Below, one piece after another: positions 24,467-33,207 of a stretch of 64,000 bases of DNA (position 1 is the first letter of the stretch; each line of letters begins with the position of its first letter). Position numbers and translations under genes: made by a program. The notes below the pieces were generated by a model, which searched no databases, was not told where the DNA came from, and saw nothing but the letters and a program-made list of their open reading frames with translations. Source of the DNA: Paenalicyclobacillus ferrooxydans (GTDB taxonomy: Bacteria > Bacillota > Bacilli > Alicyclobacillales > Alicyclobacillaceae). Where the stretch lies: NCBI RefSeq assembly GCF_001399675.1, contig NZ_LJCO01000042.1, positions 1 through 64,000 on the forward strand, in the 5' to 3' direction.

Positions 24467-25672
24467 TCAAGTTCCGTCTTTCGCAAAATGATGTTGTCTG
24501 ATGATATGTAAACTAAAATATATGACTAAGAATGAAATCAACAGCACGATAATGGATCCCTGTATCATCCACAGAACTTGTTTTGCTGGTAAGTGGTCCA
24601 TTGAAAAACCAATGACTGCAGGAAATATAGCCCCTCCAACTCCAGCACACGCCGTCACAGAACTCGTGACCGTGCGTTCCATCCCGGAAAACGTGTGGTT
24701 CGCATAGACCATTGTGATTGAATACACAGCGGAAAGCGACAAACCAACTCCCAAAATAGATAGATAAGATACCCACAACTGTTTCGCCGTGATAAGTCCT
24801 AGGAAAAATACGCTTGCCATCAAGATACTGCTGAATAAGTAACGTTCGTAGCTGACTCGTCGGACTATCCATCCAATGGCAAAACGCCCTAACACCATAG
24901 AACCCCAAAATGCAGCAGAACTCATCGACGCTAGATATGGTTGAGTCTTAAGGTAGACAGTAAATATACTGGGAAGGAAACTATTAATACTCCCCTCGAC
25001 ACCGACGTAAATAAAGATCATTAGAAGAAAAAGCATGAGGACACTATACTTCGAAAGCATACCATTGAATACAGGGGGGGCAGAGGTCCCTGCATCCCTT
25101 CGTTCACTGTCCTCTGACGAACGATGCGATGGCAAGGAATACCCAATAACTTGCCAAACCACAGTGAGTATCAAAGCGATTATGGCGATAAACAAGGATG
25201 TAAACCGCCACGCATGCATCGCGATGAAGACACCGGCAAGGGCAGGGAGAGATAGTGCTCCGATACCAAAGGCTACCTCCAATCGACTCATGGATATTGC
25301 TCGCCTACCTACGAATTGTTCCATGATATATGAGGCCACAGCCGTTTCCTCAGATGCGGCGCCCATTCCATTCAAAACGAAAAATATTCCCAACAGAAAG
25401 AATGGAGGTACAAACAAGACTCCTGTTTGTGCGATCGCCACTGCAAGTGCTGCACCGGATAAGATAAACTTGTAATGCAACCGCCTCATAAGTCGTGTTG
25501 TAATTGGAACGCCGACGACAAACCCAATTGACCCAAGAAGTGCCAGAAATCCGCCTGATGTGTACGTGGTGCGATAATGGGATAGTAATTCGGGCATAAT
25601 TGCCCCAAGAAGCACACTAGTACAACCACCTACGAAATACATCCCGTAAGAAGCCCAAAGAAAACGAGTCAA
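24467..25672 (-). CDS. MFS transporter (fucose-permease/YfkF-like)
   Basis: A 401-residue 12-helix MFS protein beginning FLWASYGMYFVGGCTS and with TRLMRRLHYKF in the loop after helix 2. It belongs to a different branch from the two LacY-like MFS proteins nearby. The TTG at 25672 is used as start because GGAGG lies directly upstream. It has 355 bp of non-coding DNA before it and about 390 bp after, so it may be a separate transcript inside the cluster. Its substrate is presumably a sugar or amino-sugar derivative, by context only. Confidence 0.83.
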   Translation of the reverse strand: MTRFLWASYGMYFVGGCTSVLLGAIMPELLSHYRTTYTSGGFLALLGSIGFVVGVPITTRLMRRLHYKFILSGAALAVAIAQTGVLFVPPFFLLGIFFVLNGMGAASEETAVASYIMEQFVGRRAISMSRLEVAFGIGALSLPALAGVFIAMHAWRFTSLFIAIIALILTVVWQVIGYSLPSHRSSEDSERRDAGTSAPPVFNGMLSKYSVLMLFLLMIFIYVGVEGSINSFLPSIFTVYLKTQPYLASMSSAAFWGSMVLGRFAIGWIVRRVSYERYLFSSILMASVFFLGLITAKQLWVSYLSILGVGLSLSAVYSITMVYANHTFSGMERTVTSSVTACAGVGGAIFPAVIGFSMDHLPAKQVLWMIQGSIIVLLISFLVIYFSLHIIRQHHFAKDGT

Positions 25673-26027
25673 CGTAATTCCTCCAGTAACGGGGGAGACG
25701 CATACAATTCACGTGCATTCCTGCTTTATCTTGCTTGTTCATCTCTTCCCACGGTGGCGGTTATTCACAAAATGAAATGCCCCAGGGACAGGGGCAATCA
25801 GGCGATACAATCGATCATTGTAGCAACACCATCGTAGACTTTTATGAATGACGAAATGGACCATTGATGCAGGGCATGCGGTTGCAAACTGTGCACGTCT
25901 ATAGTTACCAAGCGTCTAATAGATGACAATACCGTGAATCCATTTATAAATCACTACAATTGAAAGTTTAAGCGATCCTAATTGAGAAACTGCTCTTTCG
26001 TCTACTCTAAGGCTTCTGTTCGCATTG
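25673..26027. other. Intergenic between lyase-like gene and MFS gene
   Basis: About 355 bp, moderately AT-rich. No gene is seen. It contains the GGAGG site of the downstream MFS gene and may hold its promoter, but I cannot point to a clear -35/-10 pair. Confidence 0.4.
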
Positions 26028-27557
26028 TTACCCAAGTGTCTCGTTCCACGTCTGTGGTGTCAGATTAAGCTGACTCATCTTTAACTCAATACTCTGCTGA
26101 AATTGCTCCATTGCATGACAGGTCTGCTGAAGTTTCGTCTGACGATATTCCATCATACGAAGGACCTCCCTTGGAGCAGGTCCTCCTGGCAACGCGCGGA
26201 TGTGGACAAAATGCACAGCATCCAATGCTTGTTTTACGACCTCGTCGGTAATGCAAAGTGGACGACCAATCACATCTTGTGCAGCCTGTGCCACAATCTC
26301 CGCTCCTACCTCGTTTGCCTTGAGTCCTTCTATAGTGGCTAACCGGGCCACGTGTCCGGAAATTGAATGTGCGGTTCTGAACCCCATATTACTAGAACGA
26401 ACGAGAGTATCCGCGAGCTCTGTGATGACAGCATAACTCTCAACGGCTCGTTCGCGGAGCCTCTCCTTATCTACAGACATCGTGGCAACAACACAGCCGA
26501 AGAGATGAAACAGTTTAGATGCTAACCTTAAGGCAGACCAAAGATGCGGTTGCAAATCATCTTCCGTGTCAACGATGTCACCGAAAGGTGTGTTGTGGAG
26601 CATTTGGAGGATAGCTTGGCATTCACCGACACCTCTAGATGCTAGTGCGCGAATGTGTTCACAGGACACTGGATTTCGTTTCTGCGGCATGATTGAGCTA
26701 ACCTGGACATATGGCTCAGCCACGACAATAGCGCCAAACTCTTTGGTGCTCCACAGGAGCAAATCTTGGGTGTACCGGCCAAGGCCCAAAAGGGCTACTT
26801 GAAGTGCAGATGCAATTTCAGCAATGTAGTCGGCACCGCCGATGGCATCATAAGAGTTTTCCACGAGACCCTCGAATCCCAGCAACTCGGAAACCCGTTC
26901 GCGGTTGATAGGGAATCCGGAAGTCGTGATCGCAGCAGCCCCCAGTGGACTATGATTACAAGTGTGCAAAGCAGAATGAAGTCTTTGATAATCCCGTGAG
27001 AGCGTGTCATAGACGGCCAGAAAGTAATGCCCAAGTGTTGTTGGTTGGGCCGGCTGAGTATGCGTATATCCAAGCATGATAGTCTCGGCATGTAATTCAG
27101 ACATCGTGAGGAGCGTCGCTTGCAATTCAGAGACCGCATTCAGTACAGAAACCAGGAGATCCCTCAGAACTATCCTGTACATGGCAACACCCATGTCGTT
27201 TCGGCTACGACCGATGTGCAGATTTCCGGCCAAATCACCCGCTTCGCGGAGAATCTGATCTTCAATCGCAAAGAACAAATCTTCGTATTTACCCGTATAG
27301 GAGGAACGTTGATAGTTCTCAATATCGATATGATGAATAGCAGAAAGGATTTTCAACGCGTCGTCTTTCGGTATAATGGATTGCTCGACGAGCATAATTA
27401 GATGGGCCTTGTGGATGGCTAGCATTGGCTCAATCAGCGTTGTTTTTGCATTATCATAGGCTGGAATCAAGACCGTCTCTGCATACGATTTGCCAGGAAA
27501 CTGCGTGCCTTCCATAGCAAGCACGGCTTCTCTTATGCCCAAATGGGCCACCCCCAT
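26028..27557 (-). CDS. Argininosuccinate-lyase-like enzyme (fumarase/aspartase superfamily)
   Basis: A 509-residue enzyme. It has the three conserved regions of the superfamily: NLHIGRSRNDMGVAMYR (region 1), GYTHTQPAQPTTLGHYF (region 2, general-acid His) and the signature SSIMPQKRNPVSCEH with the flexible-loop catalytic Ser. The closest family is ArgH, but region 1 lacks the Gln that follows GRSRND in ArgH and the N-terminal W-GGRF segment is absent. Superfamily members eliminate fumarate from N-succinyl compounds. In this operon the gene starts seven bases after a NagB-like gene and no arginine gene is nearby, so I infer elimination from a sugar-linked aspartate or malate, or a similar carboxylic adduct. 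GAGGAA lies five bases before the ATG. Confidence 0.8.
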   Translation of the reverse strand: MGVAHLGIREAVLAMEGTQFPGKSYAETVLIPAYDNAKTTLIEPMLAIHKAHLIMLVEQSIIPKDDALKILSAIHHIDIENYQRSSYTGKYEDLFFAIEDQILREAGDLAGNLHIGRSRNDMGVAMYRIVLRDLLVSVLNAVSELQATLLTMSELHAETIMLGYTHTQPAQPTTLGHYFLAVYDTLSRDYQRLHSALHTCNHSPLGAAAITTSGFPINRERVSELLGFEGLVENSYDAIGGADYIAEIASALQVALLGLGRYTQDLLLWSTKEFGAIVVAEPYVQVSSIMPQKRNPVSCEHIRALASRGVGECQAILQMLHNTPFGDIVDTEDDLQPHLWSALRLASKLFHLFGCVVATMSVDKERLRERAVESYAVITELADTLVRSSNMGFRTAHSISGHVARLATIEGLKANEVGAEIVAQAAQDVIGRPLCITDEVVKQALDAVHFVHIRALPGGPAPREVLRMMEYRQTKLQQTCHAMEQFQQSIELKMSQLNLTPQTWNETLG

Positions 27558-27563
27558 AGTTCC

Positions 27564-28277
27564 TCATAGTTGGCTTGCAGCTTGCTCATCAATAAGCAGT
27601 AGACTGTCCGGGTGCTCGCGAAACGCGGTAGCGGGAACAGTTTCTGATATATCTCCATCCACAATTCGCGCTACGATATCGGCTTTGTTACGGCCGTTGG
27701 CAATCAAAAGGACGTGCTTCGACTCCCTAAGGGTGCCGATTCCAAGTGTCAGACCAAATTTTGGTGCATTTCCCCACCCTTCATCATGAGCCTGACGTAT
27801 GGTAGCCGCAGCGAGTTCCGCAACGTGCGTTCTGGAATCGAAGGACGTTCCTGGCTCGTTAAACCCGACGTGACCATTGACCCCGATGCCAAGGATGCTT
27901 AGCTCAAATCCTCCGCCACGCACGACTGATTCCTCATAATTCTCTGCAGCCGCTTCAACTGATAATCCTTCGTTATAAGTAATCAACTGATCTTGCGGCC
28001 AGTCCATCCCCTGATACAAATGTTTACTTAAAGTTTGGAAACAAGCGTGGGGATCCGTTTTGCGAATCCCAGCGTACTCATCAAGCGTAAAAGCCGTTAC
28101 CTTCTGAGGATGGAATTGCCCGTTCTTAAACCTTCTTACCATTTCTCGATAGGGCTCGATAGGTGTTTTACCCGCAGTAAAGCAGACTTGTATATCTCGT
28201 TTCACGGACAAGTATTGCGTTATTACATCTGCAGCAGCACTAGCAAAATTATCCTTAGACACAACTTGAATTCGCAT
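27564..28277 (-). CDS. Divergent glucosamine/galactosamine-6-phosphate isomerase (NagB family, copy 3)
   Basis: A 237-residue member of the glucosamine-6-phosphate isomerase/6-phosphogluconolactonase superfamily, clearly different from the two NagB copies at 12.3 and 16.8 kb. It keeps FTAGKTPIEPYREM, FTLDEYAGI and GIGVNGHVGFNEPGTSF but diverges elsewhere and ends with ATAFREHPDSLLLIDEQA, as in AgaS/AgaI or GalN-6-P types. It should deaminate or isomerise an amino-sugar phosphate other than GlcN-6-P. It is tightly coupled to the downstream lyase (7 bp) and follows a GH4 gene by 33 bp. Confidence 0.84.
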   Translation of the reverse strand: MRIQVVSKDNFASAAADVITQYLSVKRDIQVCFTAGKTPIEPYREMVRRFKNGQFHPQKVTAFTLDEYAGIRKTDPHACFQTLSKHLYQGMDWPQDQLITYNEGLSVEAAAENYEESVVRGGGFELSILGIGVNGHVGFNEPGTSFDSRTHVAELAAATIRQAHDEGWGNAPKFGLTLGIGTLRESKHVLLIANGRNKADIVARIVDGDISETVPATAFREHPDSLLLIDEQAASQL

Positions 28278-28309
28278 ACGTTACCTCCCTCACAAGCATC
28301 TGAGCAGGA

Positions 28310-29605
28310 TTAAAATTGCCGTAGATGTGATTGATGCACTATGAGTAACTCGTCAAGTAGCTGTTCTGCTGCCGAAATGCTATCCACAACGGGATCGATC
28401 AACAGTGCTTGCATTGCAGCTTGCCTATCACCTTCAACTGCAGCCTTCACAACCAACTCTTGAACCGCCACTTGAGATTGACAAAGTGCAGCAATCCCCT
28501 TTGGTAAATCCCCCATCGTCAAGCCCTGGATGCCATATCCACTCACCAGTGCGGGCACTTCAACCACAGCGTCATGTGGTAGATTTGAGATTGAGCCACG
28601 ATTTGGAATGTTTACAGCCAGTACATACTCGTTCCGATTCTCAGAAATTGCACGAATGATATCAAACGCAATTTCTCCTGAAGGCTTAGTAAGCAAATCA
28701 CCTAGAGGTGCCCCCTCATGAATCCAGCTTGTAATCTGCTGATCCCGTGTCCTACGAAACGCATCCGCTGCATTGAAATCATATCCATGTAATCCAGTTA
28801 GTTCCCATGCATACTGAAGATATTCCCCTATATGGTCATCTGTAGGTGACGGCCAATATCCAAAATGATTGAACAATCGTCTACTGAGCGGATCTGCACC
28901 CCAAGGACCCTTGTCGCCTTCCGGCAGTTTCTTCTCTGCGGCACGAACGGCCGGGTACAAATTATCGCCCGTACGCTTATCTCGAATATCAAGTATCCAC
29001 AAAAGGTGGTTAACACCAGCTGCTTTAACATCAACATCCTTGGAATCCATCCCGATCATCTGCGCAAGACGCTCTCGCCCCATAAATACTCCATGGCACA
29101 GCCCCACGGCTTTAATATTGGTGTAGCGGTTGATAGCCATGATGATCCGACTCTCTGGATTTGTGAAGTTGATCAGGTATGCATTCGGGCATAGCCGCTC
29201 CATGTCACGACAGATATCCAAAATAATTGGTATATTACGAAGGGCGTGAGACAAGCCTCCTGGTCCCCCATTTTCACCAAGCACCTGACGAATTCCGTAT
29301 CGTCTAGGAATCTCCCAGTCAATCCGCCAAAGCTCATCTCTCCGAACAGCTACAGAAGTAATCACAAAATCTGCCTCAGGTAAAGCCAACCTCCTGTCGT
29401 TAGTGGATTCAATTCGCAATCCTGCACCGGATTCCTCATTCATGCGATTGGCCAGTTGGACTATCTCCGCAAGGCGTTGTTGGTCAAGATCAACAAGAAC
29501 TAGAGTACTCCCATGCAACTCCTTACATTGCACCGCATCTCTTAAAGCGCCAATTCCGAAAGAAGCACTTGCAGCTCCAATTAGCACAACTTTAATGTTT
29601 TTCAC
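28310..29605 (-). CDS. GH4 glycosidase, alpha-glucosidase/alpha-galacturonidase (AglA/LplD/MelA) type
   Basis: A 431-residue GH4 enzyme. It has the NAD-binding N-terminus KVVLIGAASASFGIGALRD, ENGGPGGLSHALRNIP, INFTNPESRI and GLCHGVFMG with the Cys-His metal site, and AAGVNHLLWI. GH4 enzymes oxidise C3 of the sugar with bound NAD+, eliminate the aglycone, then hydrate and reduce; they need Mn2+. The CHGV form is typical of alpha-glycoside branches. The GTG at 29605 fits GAGG upstream; an ATG six codons earlier is possible. The substrate is probably an alpha-linked amino-sugar or uronic-type disaccharide imported by the ABC system. Confidence 0.86.
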   Translation of the reverse strand: MKNIKVVLIGAASASFGIGALRDAVQCKELHGSTLVLVDLDQQRLAEIVQLANRMNEESGAGLRIESTNDRRLALPEADFVITSVAVRRDELWRIDWEIPRRYGIRQVLGENGGPGGLSHALRNIPIILDICRDMERLCPNAYLINFTNPESRIIMAINRYTNIKAVGLCHGVFMGRERLAQMIGMDSKDVDVKAAGVNHLLWILDIRDKRTGDNLYPAVRAAEKKLPEGDKGPWGADPLSRRLFNHFGYWPSPTDDHIGEYLQYAWELTGLHGYDFNAADAFRRTRDQQITSWIHEGAPLGDLLTKPSGEIAFDIIRAISENRNEYVLAVNIPNRGSISNLPHDAVVEVPALVSGYGIQGLTMGDLPKGIAALCQSQVAVQELVVKAAVEGDRQAAMQALLIDPVVDSISAAEQLLDELLIVHQSHLRQF

Positions 29606-29747
29606 TCTATAACCTCTATTCAAAATGTTTTATTATTCCAACTTTTGGGGCACCTAGGGTTGGATGCGTCCTAAGAATACTTACGATGTTGATTACGACT
29701 GAATGACACAGTCATAGAATAATGATTTCCAGGCAAATAGTGTCGAC

Positions 29748-30728
29748 TTATACATTTTGTATCGTTAATTGATCTGCCCAACGGAAATCCATGAAACTTA
29801 CTTTGGATACATTACCTGGACAAGTTAATCTATACAGCCCTATTGCTCGCATCAGAGCTCCTAACACAGGCGGTCGACTTGTTATAAGAAATTCATCTTC
29901 AGGCAAAAGCGAATGCAGTTTTTTCGGGATCACATCATAATTTTGAAATAATCCTCCAGAAAGTATGACTCTTCGCCCTAAATCATCACGCAATTGGCGT
30001 CGTACGGCTTTAATGAGTTGAACATAGCTTTCAGCAGCACTTGCAACAATTTTCGCTGCCACTTCGTCATGTTCTGCTAGTTCTAATACCACAGGTGCGA
30101 AACCTGCGACTTTCGTAACTTGATTTTCACCTTCATAAATATGATCTACTAATCCAAGTGCATCGTAGATTCCGTAGCGTTCAGCTACTTCACCCCACAA
30201 TTTAGTTGCAGGCCCTCGTCCTTCAAACCCCCTGACAGCTGCAGAGAGTCCTCGCCTGCCAATATCGAACCCACTCCCCTCATCGCCAATAATACTTCCC
30301 AGTCCACCCGCACGAGATGTTACACCATCGTGGCGTTGTCCAACTGCAATGGATCCTGTCCCCCCAATAACTGCCAACCCAGAAGCATCCAATGTTCCCG
30401 CAGAGAGCACAGAGAAGGCATCGTTAACCACCTCGATGACTGCATTGTCTATCACAACGGATAATCGTTCATGCATCAGTCTGCTCTGTGTTACAGTGTC
30501 AATACCCGACAAGCAAAAAGATACGGATAGCAAATTATCCAGTTTGCCACCCAGCCGCTGTACACCGCGTTCAAGAAGGTTCACAAGAAGTTCAGTACAT
30601 GCGTCTGGTCCCAAAAGAGTCAAACGACTGGGGCCTCCGTCCAACATAACCGCTCTGTCCTTATATAAGTCATACAACAACAGTCTAGTTTTGGTTCCTC
30701 CTCCATCCACACCGGCAAAAATCTCCAC
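29748..30728 (-). CDS. BadF/BadG-family sugar kinase, N-acetylglucosamine-kinase-like (1)
   Basis: A 326-residue kinase of the ASKHA fold, beginning with the phosphate-binding loop FAGVDGGGTKTRLLLYD. It has a second phosphate motif GGTGSIAVG, GDEGSGFDIGRRGL and the adenosine motif RRVILSGGLFQN. The family (NagK of eukaryotes, MurK-like bacterial enzymes) phosphorylates N-acetylglucosamine, N-acetylmuramic acid or glucosamine with ATP. It should trap sugar released by the GH4 enzymes, because the importer here is an ABC system that delivers unphosphorylated sugar. It is paralogous to the next gene upstream. Confidence 0.85.
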   Translation of the reverse strand: MEIFAGVDGGGTKTRLLLYDLYKDRAVMLDGGPSRLTLLGPDACTELLVNLLERGVQRLGGKLDNLLSVSFCLSGIDTVTQSRLMHERLSVVIDNAVIEVVNDAFSVLSAGTLDASGLAVIGGTGSIAVGQRHDGVTSRAGGLGSIIGDEGSGFDIGRRGLSAAVRGFEGRGPATKLWGEVAERYGIYDALGLVDHIYEGENQVTKVAGFAPVVLELAEHDEVAAKIVASAAESYVQLIKAVRRQLRDDLGRRVILSGGLFQNYDVIPKKLHSLLPEDEFLITSRPPVLGALMRAIGLYRLTCPGNVSKVSFMDFRWADQLTIQNV

Positions 30729-30842
30729 GTTAGCATCCCTACTTCCTTTTGTAGCAGGCTTTTTAGCAATTTCATTTCATTCTTGTTTCAATTACGTCGG
30801 AACGCGGATTACAGCCGTCTTAGTTGCTCCCTCCGGCTTAGT

Positions 30843-31847
30843 TTATACATTCTTTTCTTCCAGAAAAGAATGATTTGAGGCACCGAACTCCGCAGCCCAA
30901 TGATCATATGTGGAGGTCTGAATTGCTATCCCGTGATCGTCGAAAGCAAGTAACACAGCACCACAGACCGGAGGGATGTCTGGTATACATAGTCGAAATT
31001 CAAACCCTGAATCATTGAGAACTTGTTCAATTCCTCCAATAAGCAAAGGGTGCCTCCCTCGCTGAATAACGCTTCCTACCAACACCACATCAAGCGGTTC
31101 ATCCAAATCACACAGACGCATGGCAACAGACTTTGCAGATAAGCCTAGCTCATATCCCATTCTGGCCAAAATCTTACATGACAAGGTGTCGCCTCTATTA
31201 GCTGCTTGATGAACCACAATGGCTAGTTCCCTCGGTACATTAGTGTATTCCTTATCCAGATAATCGTTAAGCATATGCTCGACATCAGTGTAGCCAAGAA
31301 ACTCCGGCACAAGCTTGACTAATAGTGAATACTCCTCTCTTCCTTCAAACGACCTAATTGCCGTTCGAAAGGCTGCACGTGCGAGATCTCCTCCCCCAGC
31401 CCAATCACCATACAAATAACCGAAACCACCGGTCTGTACCTCATCTCCATACTTATTTCGACCTGCCGCGTTCGTTCCGGAGCCGCATACAAGTACAATA
31501 CCTGTAAACGAAGGACTTCCACTTCGGAGCCCTATCATAGTGTCACAAACTACACGCCAAGATTGAATCGGTAATTTCCTACATGCTGGCAGAACAATGG
31601 CAAGATCTTTAGGCCTATCTGCACCCGCAAGTCCATATACTGCATGAGTAATGTCATCCGCAATTAAATTAGCATCGTAAAGTGCACAATCTATAGCATT
31701 ACCGATATGTTGAGTTGCTTTATCAATACCAATAGACTGATAATTACTGCCTTCGGACCTTCCAATCCCTAAAACATGACCTTTCTCATCCGTTATTACA
31801 GCAAGAGTCTTACTCCCTCCACCGTCTACTCCTAGGAAGTAACTCAT
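30843..31847 (-). CDS. BadF/BadG-family sugar kinase, N-acetylglucosamine-kinase-like (2)
   Basis: A 334-residue paralogue of the previous kinase with FLGVDGGGSKTLAVITD, VCGSGTNAAGRN, GDWAGGGDLARAAFR and DVVLVGSVIQRGRHP. It too should phosphorylate an amino sugar or acetylated amino sugar using ATP. The two copies share the fold but are rather different in sequence, which suggests two substrates, such as the two halves of a heterodisaccharide. A short inverted repeat GATAGTT/AACTATC (about 31940-31959) lies in the gap upstream of the gene. Confidence 0.84.
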   Translation of the reverse strand: MSYFLGVDGGGSKTLAVITDEKGHVLGIGRSEGSNYQSIGIDKATQHIGNAIDCALYDANLIADDITHAVYGLAGADRPKDLAIVLPACRKLPIQSWRVVCDTMIGLRSGSPSFTGIVLVCGSGTNAAGRNKYGDEVQTGGFGYLYGDWAGGGDLARAAFRTAIRSFEGREEYSLLVKLVPEFLGYTDVEHMLNDYLDKEYTNVPRELAIVVHQAANRGDTLSCKILARMGYELGLSAKSVAMRLCDLDEPLDVVLVGSVIQRGRHPLLIGGIEQVLNDSGFEFRLCIPDIPPVCGAVLLAFDDHGIAIQTSTYDHWAAEFGASNHSFLEEKNV

Positions 31848-31970
31848 TGAACCCCACGCTTCCTCAATGTACTGTTAAATAACTAATCTGACTACAATGC
31901 AAACTCCAACTTTGGCCACAAACTTCTTAAGTCAAAAGATAGTTACAATAAACTATCCTGGTGACACTGT

Positions 31971-33176
31971 TTAAAAAAAGTCCGTACTCCACATTATGGA
32001 ACCTTGTTTTGGGAATAACATACGAATGGTATCACTATCTCTAAGTTGTCTATTGGAAACATAATCACTCCCTTGAAACAGCAGCGTTAGGAGTTCTCCC
32101 TCTGTTACAACGAAGCGTTCGTTGTAGCTCCGTTCTCCCGATGCAGAATACACGTTTACTTGTTTGTTCGTACTTATGTTCACAAGAACGGTGCCGTTTT
32201 TCGAGTGTAATAGAACATCCCGGGGTTGAACATATTCGAGTTGTGCAATGCGACGGGAAAATGTATTTTCCATACGTTTCATTAGTTTTGGCCAGTCCAA
32301 AACACGCCACATGCAGTTGTCGTATTCGTCAGCTTTGATTTTGTGGTCGCGAAATAACATATTTAAAACGTGGTCATTCGGGATACGAATTTCAATGTTA
32401 CGATGGGGAACCAATAAGCAAAACTGTTCAAACAGCTGGCGCATTTGATTTCTATCATGTGTATAACAAGCTTCTGTAACAACAATTTTTCCATTTGCCT
32501 CATGAAGACGAAGATAAGCAGTTGGGGTATCATCCACTACGGCTACGAAGAAATTCTCACCAGACTCACGCCTCCATTTGATTTGATCCATCCAATAGTC
32601 TCTAGTTCTGATGGAACTATTGGTTCGTACCTTGTTGAATGAATCGTAAATCTCTTGGATTGATTTCAAATCTTCGTGCATTTTCGCAAAACGGTAATGA
32701 TGTATATCTTTGAACGCTAAGGTTTGTATTGCACCTGTATTAAATTTGTAAATAGACTCGACGACCTTCCGCCAACCAACTTGCTCATAAAACGAGTGGA
32801 TGCCAGTTAATAAAAGAGAAATGGAATATCCGTTCGTAATCATCCACTCAGATGCCGCGTGCAGTATTTCTTGAGCTAACCCTTTTCCACGATATTTGGG
32901 GTGGGTTGCAACGTTGCCAATTCCTCCGGCACGAACAATCACTTGGTCAAGCCAGCAACTATATGGGAAAATCTGAATTGCAGAAGCAATAACATTATCT
33001 ACCTTAGCAATCCATGTTGTTTCAAATGAATATGAAGAATCAAGGTCTAATCTTTCCTGAAAGAAGTGTCGCGTCTCCGTTGGGAATACTAGACTCCATA
33101 AATCATAGCAAGCCTCGAGTTCACTACGATTCTGCACTTGACGAATCTCAACACATTCCATGCTCGTTACACCCAC
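31971..33176 (-). CDS. GNAT N-acetyltransferase, Eis-like with SCP2-type C-terminal domain
   Basis: A 401-residue protein with the Eis layout: an N-terminal GNAT domain whose acetyl-CoA motif is GGIGNVATHPKYRGKGLAQEIL, a second GNAT-like domain and a C-terminal sterol-carrier-like domain. Eis enzymes acetylate amino groups on varied small molecules including aminoglycosides. Placed among amino-sugar genes, it may acetylate a free amino sugar, or protect against a toxic amino-sugar intermediate. This role is inference. The GTG at 33176 is five bases from GGAG; an ATG five codons downstream is possible. It follows the GH4 gene by 32 bp. Confidence 0.82.
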   Translation of the reverse strand: MGVTSMECVEIRQVQNRSELEACYDLWSLVFPTETRHFFQERLDLDSSYSFETTWIAKVDNVIASAIQIFPYSCWLDQVIVRAGGIGNVATHPKYRGKGLAQEILHAASEWMITNGYSISLLLTGIHSFYEQVGWRKVVESIYKFNTGAIQTLAFKDIHHYRFAKMHEDLKSIQEIYDSFNKVRTNSSIRTRDYWMDQIKWRRESGENFFVAVVDDTPTAYLRLHEANGKIVVTEACYTHDRNQMRQLFEQFCLLVPHRNIEIRIPNDHVLNMLFRDHKIKADEYDNCMWRVLDWPKLMKRMENTFSRRIAQLEYVQPRDVLLHSKNGTVLVNISTNKQVNVYSASGERSYNERFVVTEGELLTLLFQGSDYVSNRQLRDSDTIRMLFPKQGSIMWSTDFF

Positions 33177-33207
33177 ACTTTCTCCAACTTGTCATTGGAT
33201 TTAATTG

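Noticed and set aside
27564-28277. 6-phosphogluconolactonase
   Set aside because: Same superfamily, but the LDEYAG and GIGVNGHVGFNEP motifs and the gene context favour an amino-sugar-phosphate isomerase/deaminase.
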